Source: Methylobacterium brachythecii
Lineage (GTDB): Bacteria; Pseudomonadota; Alphaproteobacteria; Rhizobiales; Beijerinckiaceae
Assembly (NCBI RefSeq): GCF_014196345.1
Contig: NZ_JACIDN010000003.1
Coordinates: forward strand, 310,001-374,000
Length of the DNA stretch: 64,000 nt
Reading direction: 5' to 3'
In this document: piece after piece, positions 28,302 to 37,699 of the stretch
Layout of the letters: every line of letters begins with the position of its first letter
Numbering within the stretch: position 1 is the stretch's first letter
Notes under the pieces: generated by a model
Told to the model about the DNA's origin: nothing
The model's input: the letters and a program-made list of their open reading frames with translations, nothing else
The model's database searches: none
Translations under genes and position numbers: made by a program

Positions 28302-28835
28302 ATGTCCGACAGCAGCCATAAGTTCATCAAGCGGAATCGTCCGCCGCGCGTTCACATCACGTACGAGGATCCATACGACGCGGAGCGGAAGATCGAGCTG
28401 CCCTTCGTCATGGGCGTCATGTCGGATCTTTCCGGCAATGCCTCGTCGGTCGAGAAGCCGGATGTCGCCGAGCGTAAGTTCGTCGATATCGACATGGACA
28501 ACTTCGACCAGCGCATGGCCGCGATCGACCCCGGCGTTCGCTTCAACGTCGACGACCGTCTCTCCGAGAGCGGCTCCAAGATGTCGGTCGAGCTGCATTT
28601 CAAGACGATGAACGATTTCGGCCCCGCTGCGGTCGCACGTCAGGTGCCGTCGCTGAACAAGCTCCTGGAGGCTCGCGAGCAGCTTGCGAACCTGTTGCGC
28701 TACATGGATGGCAAGGTCGCCGCGAGTGACCAGATCAAGGCGCTTCTGAAGGATCCTGCCCTTATGCAGGCGCTGAAGGATCGTCTCGCCGCGCCGGAAC
28801 AGCAGCCCGAGGCTCCGACGCCGCCGGCTTCCTGA
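28302..28835 (+). CDS. tssB: T6SS sheath subunit TssB
   Basis: Small sheath subunit of 177 residues, forming the contractile sheath with TssC. The start at 28302 gives the standard TssB length and N-terminus (SDSSHKFIKRNRPPRVHITYE); the frame is open upstream to 28095 but that portion has no TssB character and would fill the 206-base intergenic region. Core family segments include LPFVMGVMSDLSGN, FVDIDMDNFDQRM and LHFKTMNDFGP. It precedes tssC by 56 bases. Confidence 0.95.
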   Translation: MSDSSHKFIKRNRPPRVHITYEDPYDAERKIELPFVMGVMSDLSGNASSVEKPDVAERKFVDIDMDNFDQRMAAIDPGVRFNVDDRLSESGSKMSVELHFKTMNDFGPAAVARQVPSLNKLLEAREQLANLLRYMDGKVAASDQIKALLKDPALMQALKDRLAAPEQQPEAPTPPAS

Positions 28836-28891
28836 TCGTCCCCGATCGATCTTTTCCCCCTGAATGCTTTCATCTTCCGCGAGATGTCTAG

Positions 28892-30403
28892 ATGGCTGCC
28901 GCTTCAACTGAGCTCGCCAAGGAATCCGTGTCGGCTGGTGTCGCGACCGGCGATACCAACGAATTCACGGATCTGCTCAAGCAGAGTTTCAAGCCACGCA
29001 CCGAGCGCGCTGCGACCGAAGTCGAGAACGCCGTCGGCACCTTGATCCGAGAGGCGCTCGCCGACTCCACGCTCATCAAGGACGACGTTCTCGACACGAT
29101 CGAGGAGATGATCGCCCGGATCGATCAGAAGCTGACCGCGCAGGTCAACGAGATCATCCACACCCCGGACTTTCAGAAAATCGAGAGCGCCTGGCGGGGC
29201 CTCAACTATCTCGTCTTCAATTCGGAGACGGACACGACCTTGAAGATCAAGGTCCTGAACGTTTCGAAGCAGGAGATTCACAAGAACCTCCGCCTCTTCC
29301 CGGGTGCACGCTGGGATCAGAGCCCGCTGTTCAAGCGGGTCTACGAAGCCGAATTCGGTCAGCTCGGCGGCGAGCCTTTCGGCTGTCTAGTCGCCGATTA
29401 CTATTTCAGCCATCTCTCGCAGGACGTCCAATTGCTCCGCGAGTTGGCGAAGGTGGCGAGCGCGGCCCATGCGCCCTTCTTTGCGGCGGCCGATCCGACG
29501 CTGATGGGCATGGACAGCTTCACGGAGCTCGCCAATCCGCGCGATCTCTCGAAGATCTTCGACACGCCCGATTACGTCCAATGGAAGGGCCTGCGCGACT
29601 CTGCCGACGCCCGCTATGTCGGCCTCTGCATGCCCCGGGTCCTGGCCCGGGTGCCCTACGGCGCCAAGACCGAGCCGGTCGAGGAATTCGCCTTCGAGGA
29701 GCAGACCGACGGGCATGCCGGCGAGAAATACGCCTGGATGAACGCGGCCTACGCCATGGCCGTGAACATCAACCGTGCCTACAAGGATTGCGGCTGGACG
29801 GTTCGGATCCGCGGCGTTCAATCCGGCGGCGAAGTGGTCAACCTGCCGAGCCACACCTTCCCGACCGACGACGGCGGCATCGACCTGAAATGCCCGACGG
29901 AAATCGCGATCAGCGATCGTCGTGAAGCTGAGCTTGCGAAGTCCGGCTTGATCCCGCTGATCCACCGCAAGAACTCCGACAAGGCTGCCTTCATCGGAGC
30001 TCAGTCGGTCTACAAGCCGAAGCAGTTTTATGGCGAGAAGGGGGTCGAAGCGACGGCCTCCGACAACCTGTCCGCGCGGCTTCCCTACATGTTCGCCGTG
30101 TCGCGATTTGCGCATTACTTGAAGTGCATGGTGCGTGATAAGATCGGCTCGACTAAAGAGAAGGATCAGCTCACCCGCTGGCTTCAGGAATGGATCAACG
30201 AGTACGTCGACGGCGATCCGATCAACTCCAGTGAGCAGACCAAGGCTCGTAAGCCTCTCGCGGCCGCGCGTGTCGATATTTTCGAGAACGAAGAAAATCC
30301 CGGCTACTACTCGGCCAACTTCTATCTGCGTCCTCACTATCAACTCGAGGGCATGGATATCGGAATGAGTCTCGTCTCGCGACTCCCGGCACCCAAGCAG
30401 TAA
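28892..30403 (+). CDS. tssC: T6SS sheath subunit TssC
   Basis: Large sheath subunit of 503 residues. Diagnostic stretches are ESAWRGLNYLVFNSETDTTL, FKRVYEAEFGQLGGEPFG, and the C-terminal NLSARLPYMFAVSRFAHYLK and NPGYYSANFYLRPHYQLEG. It assembles with TssB into the tubular sheath that contracts to expel the Hcp tube and is later disassembled by TssH. A hairpin with a T-rich tail lies 27 bases after the stop. Confidence 0.96.
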   Translation: MAAASTELAKESVSAGVATGDTNEFTDLLKQSFKPRTERAATEVENAVGTLIREALADSTLIKDDVLDTIEEMIARIDQKLTAQVNEIIHTPDFQKIESAWRGLNYLVFNSETDTTLKIKVLNVSKQEIHKNLRLFPGARWDQSPLFKRVYEAEFGQLGGEPFGCLVADYYFSHLSQDVQLLRELAKVASAAHAPFFAAADPTLMGMDSFTELANPRDLSKIFDTPDYVQWKGLRDSADARYVGLCMPRVLARVPYGAKTEPVEEFAFEEQTDGHAGEKYAWMNAAYAMAVNINRAYKDCGWTVRIRGVQSGGEVVNLPSHTFPTDDGGIDLKCPTEIAISDRREAELAKSGLIPLIHRKNSDKAAFIGAQSVYKPKQFYGEKGVEATASDNLSARLPYMFAVSRFAHYLKCMVRDKIGSTKEKDQLTRWLQEWINEYVDGDPINSSEQTKARKPLAAARVDIFENEENPGYYSANFYLRPHYQLEGMDIGMSLVSRLPAPKQ

Positions 30404-30430
30404 TCGGCACTCACCAAAATCACGGCAGAC

Positions 30431-30457
30431 AACCCCCGAGCTTTGGTCGGGGGTTTT
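30431..30457 (+). terminator. Terminator-like hairpin between tssC and hcp
   Basis: Perfect nine-base-pair stem, AACCCCCGA with TCGGGGGTT, around a seven-base loop and followed by TTCT. It is a plausible intrinsic terminator or attenuator that separates hcp expression from the upstream sheath genes. Confidence 0.75.
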
Positions 30458-30529
30458 CTCGACGCGTATCCAACCATCTCCGATCGGCGCTCATGCTGCA
30501 CGATCAAGGTCAATTGAGGGGAGTTCGCT

Positions 30530-31012
30530 ATGGCAGTTGATATCTTTTTGAAGCTGGATGGGATCAAGGGTGAGGCCCAGGACGACAAGTACAAGGACGA
30601 GATCGACGTGCTTGCCTGGTCGTGGGGTGCGAGCCAGTCGGGCACGACCCATGGCGGATCGGGCTCGGGCTCGGGTAAGGTCAGCGTCCAGGATTTGAGC
30701 ATCACCAAGCATCTCGACAAGTCGAGCCCAGTCCTTTTTCAGCATTGTGCCAATGGCAAACACATCGCGAAGGGCAAGCTCATCGTCCGGAAGGCCGGTG
30801 AGAAGCCGCTTGAATACCTCACCATCGAGCTCGAAGACATCATTGTGACGCACGTCTCGATGGGCGGTTCGGGCAGCGAGGATCGTCTCACAGAGAATAT
30901 CACGCTCAACTTCGGCACCTACCACGTGAAGTATGCCGTTCAGAACAAGGACGGGTCGAAGGGCGCCGAAGTCGAGCACAAGTGGCACGTCTCCAAGAAT
31001 ATCGCCGGCTGA
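30530..31012 (+). CDS. hcp: T6SS tube protein Hcp (TssD)
   Basis: Protein of 160 residues forming the hexameric rings of the inner tube and binding small effectors in its lumen. The start MAVDIFLKLDGIKGEAQDDK and the interior DVLAWSWGASQSGT and SVQDLSITKHLDKSSP are typical of Hcp1-type proteins. A strong ribosome site (GGGGAG) precedes the ATG. The gene has its own leader and is bounded on both sides by terminator-like hairpins, which suits the high expression Hcp requires. Confidence 0.97.
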   Translation: MAVDIFLKLDGIKGEAQDDKYKDEIDVLAWSWGASQSGTTHGGSGSGSGKVSVQDLSITKHLDKSSPVLFQHCANGKHIAKGKLIVRKAGEKPLEYLTIELEDIIVTHVSMGGSGSEDRLTENITLNFGTYHVKYAVQNKDGSKGAEVEHKWHVSKNIAG

Positions 31013-31092
31013 GATCGGTCTTCGTGGCGCCCTGAGGCGCGCACGCGCTCGGCCCGCACCACGTGGTCCGCTTCGAAGCGGGTCTTCAGACG

Positions 31093-31123
31093 AGCCGCCC
31101 GTTTTGCAGGGCGGCTTGTTCTT
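31093..31123 (+). terminator. Terminator after hcp
   Basis: Eight-base-pair stem AGCCGCCC/GGGCGGCT with loop GTTTTGCA, followed by TGTTCTT. It lies about 80 bases after the hcp stop and 45 bases before tssE, a good intrinsic terminator candidate. Confidence 0.8.
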
Positions 31124-31168
31124 CGCAGATCTCCGGCGATGGCCTGAGGGAGCATCGGGAGGGAAGGC

Positions 31169-31717
31169 ATGGCCGCGCGTGCCGACGCGAAGCGCATCCG
31201 CATTCCAGTCATGGAAGCCTTCCGCGCTGCCCATGCGCAGAAGGACGCCCGCCTTCACGTAGATGTCAGGGACGAGAGCGGCGAGCGCGTCCTGGCTGGA
31301 CGACGCTCCGGTGCGCGTGCAGCCGTCACCGCGAACGACCTTCAGCGCAGCGTGGCGCGGGACCTGGAGCGGCTGATGAATGCCGTACAGTTCGCAGCCG
31401 ATACCGACATCAGCGACTTTCCTCAGGTTCAACGCTCCATCCTCAATCACGGCTTCGTCGACATTTCACGACTGTCGATCGACGATATCGGCGTCGACGA
31501 GGTCGGGCGCGAGATCGTGTCCGCCCTGCGCATCTTCGAGCCGCGCCTCGCACCCGCATCGATCACCTCTCAGCGCGACAGCACGATCGATCCGGCGGAA
31601 CTCAAGCTGCGTTTCGTGGTGCGTGCCGAGATTGAAGCCGACCCGCTCAACGTTCCCGTCGAGTTCGTTGCGGAGCTGGAGCGGGATACCGGCCGCATCA
31701 AGGTCGCCCAGCGATGA
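31169..31717 (+). CDS. tssE: T6SS baseplate subunit TssE
   Basis: Baseplate wedge protein of 182 residues related to phage T4 gp25. The conserved region runs from ANDLQRSVARDLERLMNA through SILNHGFVDISRLSID to RIFEPRLAPASI, the part that initiates the sheath. The start is set by an excellent GGGAGGGAAGG ribosome site. The N-terminal 60 residues are longer than in minimal TssE proteins. It begins the tssE-tssF-tssG-tssH run, whose genes are closely packed. Confidence 0.92.
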   Translation: MAARADAKRIRIPVMEAFRAAHAQKDARLHVDVRDESGERVLAGRRSGARAAVTANDLQRSVARDLERLMNAVQFAADTDISDFPQVQRSILNHGFVDISRLSIDDIGVDEVGREIVSALRIFEPRLAPASITSQRDSTIDPAELKLRFVVRAEIEADPLNVPVEFVAELERDTGRIKVAQR

Positions 31718-31760
31718 GCGCGCGAGTGCCGACGAGGCTCCGAACGAAGCGGGGGCTGCC

Positions 31761-33716
31761 GTGAACCGGGAGTTTCTTGACCTCTACAACCGCGAACTCG
31801 GCTTCCTGCGCGATCACGCTCGGGAGTTCGCGGAGGAGTATCCGGGTATCGCCGAGCGGCTCGGGGGCCTCGTCGAAGGCCAGAGCGACCCGATGGTGAC
31901 CGGGCTGCTCGAAGGAGCGGCCTTCCTCGCCGCTCGGGTTCAGCTCAAACTCAAGCACGAGTTCCCCGAGTTCACGCAGAACCTTCTCGAGCAGCTCGTC
32001 CCCAACTATCTCGCTCCGACCCCGGCCGTCATTCTGGCACGTGTCGAGCCGACTTACGGCGATGCTGCCCTGAGGGATGGTCCGCGGATCGCGCCGGGGG
32101 CGCATCTCGAGGCCACTTACCGCGAACGCGACCGCCAGGTCGCCTGCCGCTTCCGAACCACGGCGCCCCTGCGGCTCTGGCCCTTCGATATCATGGCCGC
32201 CGAGTACTTTTCGCATCCGGGGCCCTTGCAGGCGCTCGGCATCGAGAGGCGCGATGCCGTCGCCGGGATGCGCCTGACCCTCCGCCACCGCGTGGCGGCT
32301 CGCCTCGAGGACGAAACCGCGGACAGGGGGGACGATCCGCAGACCTTGTTCGCCGGCTGCGCCATCGACAATCTCCCCATCCACCTCGTCGGACCCGAGG
32401 CCGATGCGGTCGCGATCTACGAGCAGCTCTTCGCGGACCGCACCGGCATTTTCCTTCGGTATCTCGACGCGTTCGGTGATCCGATCGTCGTGCCGCTCGA
32501 TCGCGACTGCATCGAGCCCATGGGTTTCGATACCGACGAGTTGTTGTTCCCGAAGGACAATCGGATCTTCGACGGGTTCGATCTCCTGCGCGAATATTTC
32601 GCTTTCCCGCGCAAGTTTCTCGGCTTCCGCCTGACCCGGCTCGGAGGTCCGCTCAAGCAGGTCCGCAGCCGCCTGCTCGATGTGATCTTCACCTTCGACG
32701 AAGCGAGCCCCCGCCTTGGAACGACGATGCGGCCGGATGCATTTGCGCTCTACGCGGTGCCGGCCGTCAACCTGTTCGAGATGAGCCTCGATCGCGTGCC
32801 GGTCGAGGCGAGCCGGCACGAATATCACCTCGTCGCGGACCGCAGCCGGCCCCTCGACTTCGAGCCGCACCGGATCTTGCAGGTCTTCGCGCATCAGCCC
32901 GGCCGGCAAGGCAAGGTTCCCGTGCCTCCGCTCTATGCGCCAGGCAGCAGTGTCGCGGGCGGCTCCGCCGGCCTCAGCTATACCGTGCGCCGGATGCCTC
33001 GCAGACGCACCGGCAGGGAGCGGCTGCAGGGGGCGGCTTCCGACTACACCGGCACCGACATCTTCCTGTCCTTGGTCGAACCCGCGGGGATAGATGCAGA
33101 AACGAGCGTGGCGGAAGTCAGCGTGCGGGCGCTGTGCTCGAACCGGCACCTGCCGGAGCTGCTGCCGATCGGGGCCTCGGGCGCCGATTTCCGGTTCGCC
33201 GACGATGGTGCCCTGCGCGTGGTCTGTGCGGCGGGGCCGACGCGGCCGCGCGAACCGGTGGTGGCTCAGTTGCGGGGCAGGTCCGAGCACCTGTTCACCG
33301 GCGCCGTCTCCTGGCGCCTCATCAGCCTGCTCCGGTTGAACCCGCTTGGCCTAGTCGAACGAGGCGGCGGCCGGGGCGCCGAATCCCTGCGTGAAGCCCT
33401 GATGCTCTTCGCCGATCTGTCCGACAGCGCGGTCGAGCGGCGCATCCGCGGCGTCCGCAGCGTCGACAGCCGGCCCGTCGTGCGACGCCTTCGCCAGCGG
33501 ATCGGTACCGGAACCGCTCGCGGCACCGAGGTCACGGTGACGCTCGACGACAAGGCTTTCGAGGGAACGGGGCCGTTCCTGCTTGGAGCGATCCTCGAGC
33601 GGTTCTTCGCGGAATACGCCTCGCTCAATCACTTCACCCAGACGGTGATCCGCACGGTCGAGCGCGGCGAGATCATGCGCTGGGCACCGCGCGTCGGCGG
33701 ACGGAGGCTCCTATGA
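31761..33716 (+). CDS. tssF: T6SS baseplate subunit TssF
   Basis: Baseplate wedge protein of 651 residues (VasA/ImpG family). The GTG at 31761 with a G-rich ribosome site gives the canonical start NREFLDLYNRELGFLRDHAR. The open frame reaches back to 31380 but that part is read inside tssE. Diagnostic stretches include ALLEQLVPNYLAP-like NLLEQLVPNYLAPTPA, and near the C-terminus GTEVTVTLDDKAFEGTGPFL and NHFTQTVI. It overlaps tssG by four bases (ATGA). Confidence 0.94.
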   Translation: MNREFLDLYNRELGFLRDHAREFAEEYPGIAERLGGLVEGQSDPMVTGLLEGAAFLAARVQLKLKHEFPEFTQNLLEQLVPNYLAPTPAVILARVEPTYGDAALRDGPRIAPGAHLEATYRERDRQVACRFRTTAPLRLWPFDIMAAEYFSHPGPLQALGIERRDAVAGMRLTLRHRVAARLEDETADRGDDPQTLFAGCAIDNLPIHLVGPEADAVAIYEQLFADRTGIFLRYLDAFGDPIVVPLDRDCIEPMGFDTDELLFPKDNRIFDGFDLLREYFAFPRKFLGFRLTRLGGPLKQVRSRLLDVIFTFDEASPRLGTTMRPDAFALYAVPAVNLFEMSLDRVPVEASRHEYHLVADRSRPLDFEPHRILQVFAHQPGRQGKVPVPPLYAPGSSVAGGSAGLSYTVRRMPRRRTGRERLQGAASDYTGTDIFLSLVEPAGIDAETSVAEVSVRALCSNRHLPELLPIGASGADFRFADDGALRVVCAAGPTRPREPVVAQLRGRSEHLFTGAVSWRLISLLRLNPLGLVERGGGRGAESLREALMLFADLSDSAVERRIRGVRSVDSRPVVRRLRQRIGTGTARGTEVTVTLDDKAFEGTGPFLLGAILERFFAEYASLNHFTQTVIRTVERGEIMRWAPRVGGRRLL

Positions 33717-34735
33717 GCTTCCGCGAACGGCTCGAGGCCGCTCCCTGGGCGCATGATTTTTTTGCGACGTTGCGCCGGATCGAGCGCAGCTATCCCGATC
33801 GACCCCGCGTCGGCGACAGCGCGGCCCGCGACGCGGATGCCGTCACGCTCGGGCAAGACCCGTATCTGGACTTTCCGTCCTGCAACATCGCCTCCGCGAC
33901 GCGCGACGAACAGGGCGACTTGCGTCTCATCGTGAAGTTTCTCGGCCTCCTCGGGCCTCAGGGGGCGCTCCCGCTCGGAACGACCGACGAGGTGTATGGC
34001 TGGCTGATCGAGCGCGACGACGCCTTTCCGCGCTTCCTCGATCTGTTCAACAACCGTTTTCTGCAACTCTTCTTCCGGGCCTGGGCCGACGCCCGGCCCA
34101 TCGCCCAGGCGGACAGGCCGGAGGCCGACCGCTTCGAGGCCTATATCGGCGCGTCCGTCGGTCTCGGCCTGCCGAGCCTGCGCGATCGCGATGCGCTCTC
34201 CGATCGCAGCAAGATCGCCTTCGCCGGCCTGTTGGGACCGGCCACCCGCTCCGCCTCTCGCCTTCGCGGAGCGATTGCCGGCCTCCTCGGCGTCGCTGTC
34301 GAGGTGGACGAGTTCATGGGGGCTTTCCTCCAGTTCGACGCGACGGATCTGTCGCGCCTCGGCGGCCCGAACGGCCGCCTCGGTCACGATCTCGTTCTGG
34401 GCCGCAGCGTGTTCTCGATTGAGGACCGCATTCGCCTGCGCATCCATGCCGCGGACCTCAAGGAGTACGAGCGGTTCCTGCCGGGTGGCGCGAGCTGTGA
34501 GCCGCTGGCGGATCTCGTTTTCTTCTACCTGGGCGACGAGTTCGACTGGGATGTCGAACTGGCGCTTCCCGTCACCTGCGTGCAGCCGGTGCATCTCGGG
34601 ATCAGCGGCAGGATCGGTTATACGAGCTGGATCGGGCAAACGACGTCGGCCGACGGATACCGACGTGATGCCCGCTTCCAGCCTGCCGAGCGCGTCGACC
34701 GCGCCGGCCAGCAGGGCGGGAAGTTTGCAGCATGA
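33713..34735 (+). CDS. tssG: T6SS baseplate subunit TssG
   Basis: Baseplate wedge protein of 340 residues (VasB/ImpH family), partner of TssF. Family features: the N-terminal HDFFATLRRIERSYPDRPRV with RVGDSAARDADAV, then LRLIVKFLGLLGPQGALPLG and DLFNNRFLQLFFRAWADARP, all strongly conserved in TssG. Both ends overlap neighbours by four bases (ATGA), so tssF, tssG and tssH are translationally coupled. Confidence 0.95.
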   Translation: MSFRERLEAAPWAHDFFATLRRIERSYPDRPRVGDSAARDADAVTLGQDPYLDFPSCNIASATRDEQGDLRLIVKFLGLLGPQGALPLGTTDEVYGWLIERDDAFPRFLDLFNNRFLQLFFRAWADARPIAQADRPEADRFEAYIGASVGLGLPSLRDRDALSDRSKIAFAGLLGPATRSASRLRGAIAGLLGVAVEVDEFMGAFLQFDATDLSRLGGPNGRLGHDLVLGRSVFSIEDRIRLRIHAADLKEYERFLPGGASCEPLADLVFFYLGDEFDWDVELALPVTCVQPVHLGISGRIGYTSWIGQTTSADGYRRDARFQPAERVDRAGQQGGKFAA

Positions 34736-37569
34736 GCGAGATCAGCCTCGAAACCGTCACCGGTAAGCTCAACCGCGTCGGCTACGACGCCTTCATCCAG
34801 GCCCTGCGCCAGGCGCGCGGTGCCGGGAACCGCAACGTCGAGCTCGCCCATTGGATCGGGCGGCTGCACGAGGTTCAGGGCAGCGACCTTGCCGCCACGG
34901 CCGACCACTACAAGCTGGATCGCGGCCGTATCGCCGCCGACCTCGCCAAGGCGGTGGACAGCCTCAAGCGAAACGAGACCGAGATGCCGGGCATCGCCAA
35001 CGGCATCGTCGACCTGCTCGATCGCGGATGGCACTACGCGACGCTGCTCTTCGGAGAGACGCAGATCCGCTCCGGGCATCTCCTGGTCGGCGCCCTGAAG
35101 TCGAACGACTTGCGGCGGGTGCTGCTCGGCCTGTCGCCGGAATTCGGCAAGATCCCGGTCGATACGCTGATCGGCGAACATCGCTCGGTCTGGGCGAAGA
35201 CCGACGAAGAGAACCTTCGCCCCATGGATGGCGCCGGTCCCGTTGCCGCGGGAGCCACCGCCACGGCCCCGGGAGCGAAGGGTCAGACGGCCCTCGACCG
35301 CTTCTCGCAGGACCTCACCGCCAAAGCGGAGGCGGGCGAGATGGATCCGATCCGCGGCCGTGACGAAGAGATCCGCCAACTCATCGACGTCCTGATGCGG
35401 CGGCGGCAGAACAATCCGATCCTCACCGGCGAGGCGGGCGTCGGCAAGACTGCCGTGGTCGAAGGCTTCGCGCAGGCCATCGCCTCCGGTGACGTGCCGC
35501 CGCCCCTGCGCGAGGTGCGGCTTCACGTGCTCGATATCGGCCTGATGCAGGCCGGCGCCTCGATGAAAGGGGAATTCGAACAGCGGCTGCGCTCCGTCAT
35601 CGACGAGGTCCAGTCCTCGCCGAAACCGATCATCCTGTTCATCGACGAGGCCCATACGCTGATCGGTGCCGGAGGGCAGGCCGGCACCGGCGACGCAGCC
35701 AATCTCCTGAAGCCGGCGCTCGCGCGCGGAACGCTGAAGACGATCGCAGCGACGACCTGGGCCGAATACAGGCAGTATTTCGAGAAGGACCCGGCTCTGA
35801 CGCGCCGCTTCCAGCCGATCCAGGTCGGCGAACCCGGCGTGGCGCAGTGTTGCGACATGCTGCGCGGTCTGCTCGCTCCAATGGAGAAGCACCATCGCGT
35901 GCGCATCTCGGATGCGGCCATCGTCGCGGCGGTGCAGTTGTCCCATCGCTACATTCCAGCCCGGCAATTGCCCGACAAGGCTGTGAGCCTGCTCGACACA
36001 GCGAGCGCCCGCGTCTCGATCAGCCAGACCGCCGTGCCGGCCGCGATCGCAGACACCCGCGCGGCGATCCGGGCCAAGGACAGCGAGCGCGCAGCGCTCG
36101 TGGCGGACGGCGATCTCGGAATCGACGGTGAGGCGCGGATCACTGAGATCGATACCGAGACCGGCGCTCTGAAGGACAAGCTCTCCGGCCTCGAAGCTGC
36201 CTGGGAACAGGAGACGGCCCTCGTCGAAGAGATCCAGGCGCTTCGGGCCGCGCTCTCGGAAGCAGGCAGCAGTGCCGCAGCAGAGGAAGCCGCGGTCGAG
36301 GCGACCGGTCCGGTGGGAGCCAGCCTCGAGAGCGAGGAGCATCCCGTCGTGGAGGTGCCCGCAACGCCGGAAGATCGGCGAGCGGCGTTACGCGAGGCCG
36401 CAGGGCGACTGGAGGCGATCGAGCCCGAGTTAAGGATGATTTACGCCCACGTCGACGAGCAGGCGGTGGCCTCCGTGGTTGCGGACTGGACCGGCATTCC
36501 GGTCGGCCGGATGGTTCGCGACGAGATCGAGACCGTGCTGCGCCTGCCCGAGACCCTGAACCGGCGCGTCGTCGGTCAGTCCCACGGGATCGCGATGATC
36601 GCCAAGCGCATCGAGACCAACCGGGCCAAGCTGGACAACCCGAACAAGCCGATCGGCGTGTTCATGCTCTGCGGCCCCTCCGGCGTCGGCAAGACGGAGA
36701 CCGCGCTCGCCCTCGCCGAGGCGCTCTACGGCGGCGAGCAGAACATGATCACCATCAACATGAGCGAGTTCCAGGAGGCGCATACGGTCTCGACGCTCAA
36801 GGGCGCACCTCCCGGCTACGTCGGCTACGGAGAAGGCGGCCGCCTGACGGAGGCGGTGCGCCGCCGACCGTACAGCGTGATCCTTCTCGACGAGGTCGAG
36901 AAGGCTCACCCGGACGTTCACGAGATCTTCTTCCAGGTCTTCGACAAGGGCGTGATGGAGGATGGGACGGGCCGGCGGATCGATTTCCGCAACACGCTCA
37001 TCATCCTGACGTCGAATGTCGGCACCGACTTGATCATGCAGCTCTCGCGCGATCCGGGCTATCGCTCGGATGCGGAGGCGCTCGCCCAGGCCTTGCGGCC
37101 CGAACTGCTCAAGGCGTTTCCGCCGGCGCTACTCGGTCGCATCGTCACGATCCCCTACTTCCCGCTTTCGCCGGAGATGCTGTCGGGCATCGCGCGCCTG
37201 CAACTGGACAGGATCGGCAAGCGCGTACGCGAGAACCACGAGGTGGCTTTCACCTACGACGACACCGTGGTCGAGCACATCGTCTCCCGCTGCAACGATC
37301 CGGATTCGGGCGGCCGGATGATCGACAACATCATCACCAACACGCTGCTGCCGGAACTGTCGCGGGAATTCCTGAACCGGTCTCTCGAAGGAGAGACGCT
37401 CACAAGCGTTCGTGTGGGGATCGGGGACGGCCGTTTCGCCTACGAATTCGGCGACACGGCAAGGAAAACCGGAGGCCCGGAAGTGCCCGGTATTCGAGAG
37501 CCCATCGTTCCGAGCTCGCATGGGAGCACAGGCGAAGCCTCAGAGAACGCACTTGCCGCCGAGCCCTAG
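34732..37569 (+). CDS. clpV: T6SS sheath-recycling ATPase TssH (ClpV)
   Basis: AAA+ unfoldase of 945 residues that dismantles contracted TssB/TssC sheaths. An N-terminal Clp repeat domain is followed by the first ATPase module with GEAGVGKTAVVEGFA and ILFIDEAHTLIGAGG, a coiled-coil middle domain (about 435-560), and the second module with CGPSGVGKTETALALAEALYG and ILLDEVEKAHPDVHEIF. Both Walker motifs look intact. The C-terminal tail after about residue 900 is polar and variable. It ends the structural gene run, with 130 bases before the cargo module. Confidence 0.95.
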   Translation: MSEISLETVTGKLNRVGYDAFIQALRQARGAGNRNVELAHWIGRLHEVQGSDLAATADHYKLDRGRIAADLAKAVDSLKRNETEMPGIANGIVDLLDRGWHYATLLFGETQIRSGHLLVGALKSNDLRRVLLGLSPEFGKIPVDTLIGEHRSVWAKTDEENLRPMDGAGPVAAGATATAPGAKGQTALDRFSQDLTAKAEAGEMDPIRGRDEEIRQLIDVLMRRRQNNPILTGEAGVGKTAVVEGFAQAIASGDVPPPLREVRLHVLDIGLMQAGASMKGEFEQRLRSVIDEVQSSPKPIILFIDEAHTLIGAGGQAGTGDAANLLKPALARGTLKTIAATTWAEYRQYFEKDPALTRRFQPIQVGEPGVAQCCDMLRGLLAPMEKHHRVRISDAAIVAAVQLSHRYIPARQLPDKAVSLLDTASARVSISQTAVPAAIADTRAAIRAKDSERAALVADGDLGIDGEARITEIDTETGALKDKLSGLEAAWEQETALVEEIQALRAALSEAGSSAAAEEAAVEATGPVGASLESEEHPVVEVPATPEDRRAALREAAGRLEAIEPELRMIYAHVDEQAVASVVADWTGIPVGRMVRDEIETVLRLPETLNRRVVGQSHGIAMIAKRIETNRAKLDNPNKPIGVFMLCGPSGVGKTETALALAEALYGGEQNMITINMSEFQEAHTVSTLKGAPPGYVGYGEGGRLTEAVRRRPYSVILLDEVEKAHPDVHEIFFQVFDKGVMEDGTGRRIDFRNTLIILTSNVGTDLIMQLSRDPGYRSDAEALAQALRPELLKAFPPALLGRIVTIPYFPLSPEMLSGIARLQLDRIGKRVRENHEVAFTYDDTVVEHIVSRCNDPDSGGRMIDNIITNTLLPELSREFLNRSLEGETLTSVRVGIGDGRFAYEFGDTARKTGGPEVPGIREPIVPSSHGSTGEASENALAAEP

Positions 37570-37699
37570 CGCGAAGCCGACACCAATGCGGCGGAACGTG
37601 AGTGTTGCCAGCGCGCAGACGCCCAAGAAACGCGCGTCATCTGGGCGCGCGTCCGAATTTCGTAACTGATCGATCGCCGCAGTCCCCGGAGACGCTGAC

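Noticed and set aside
30530..31717. Hcp, TssE and VgrG as part of a prophage tail
   Set aside because: They are embedded with tssB/C/F/G/H/K/L/M and regulators; no capsid, terminase or lysis genes are present.
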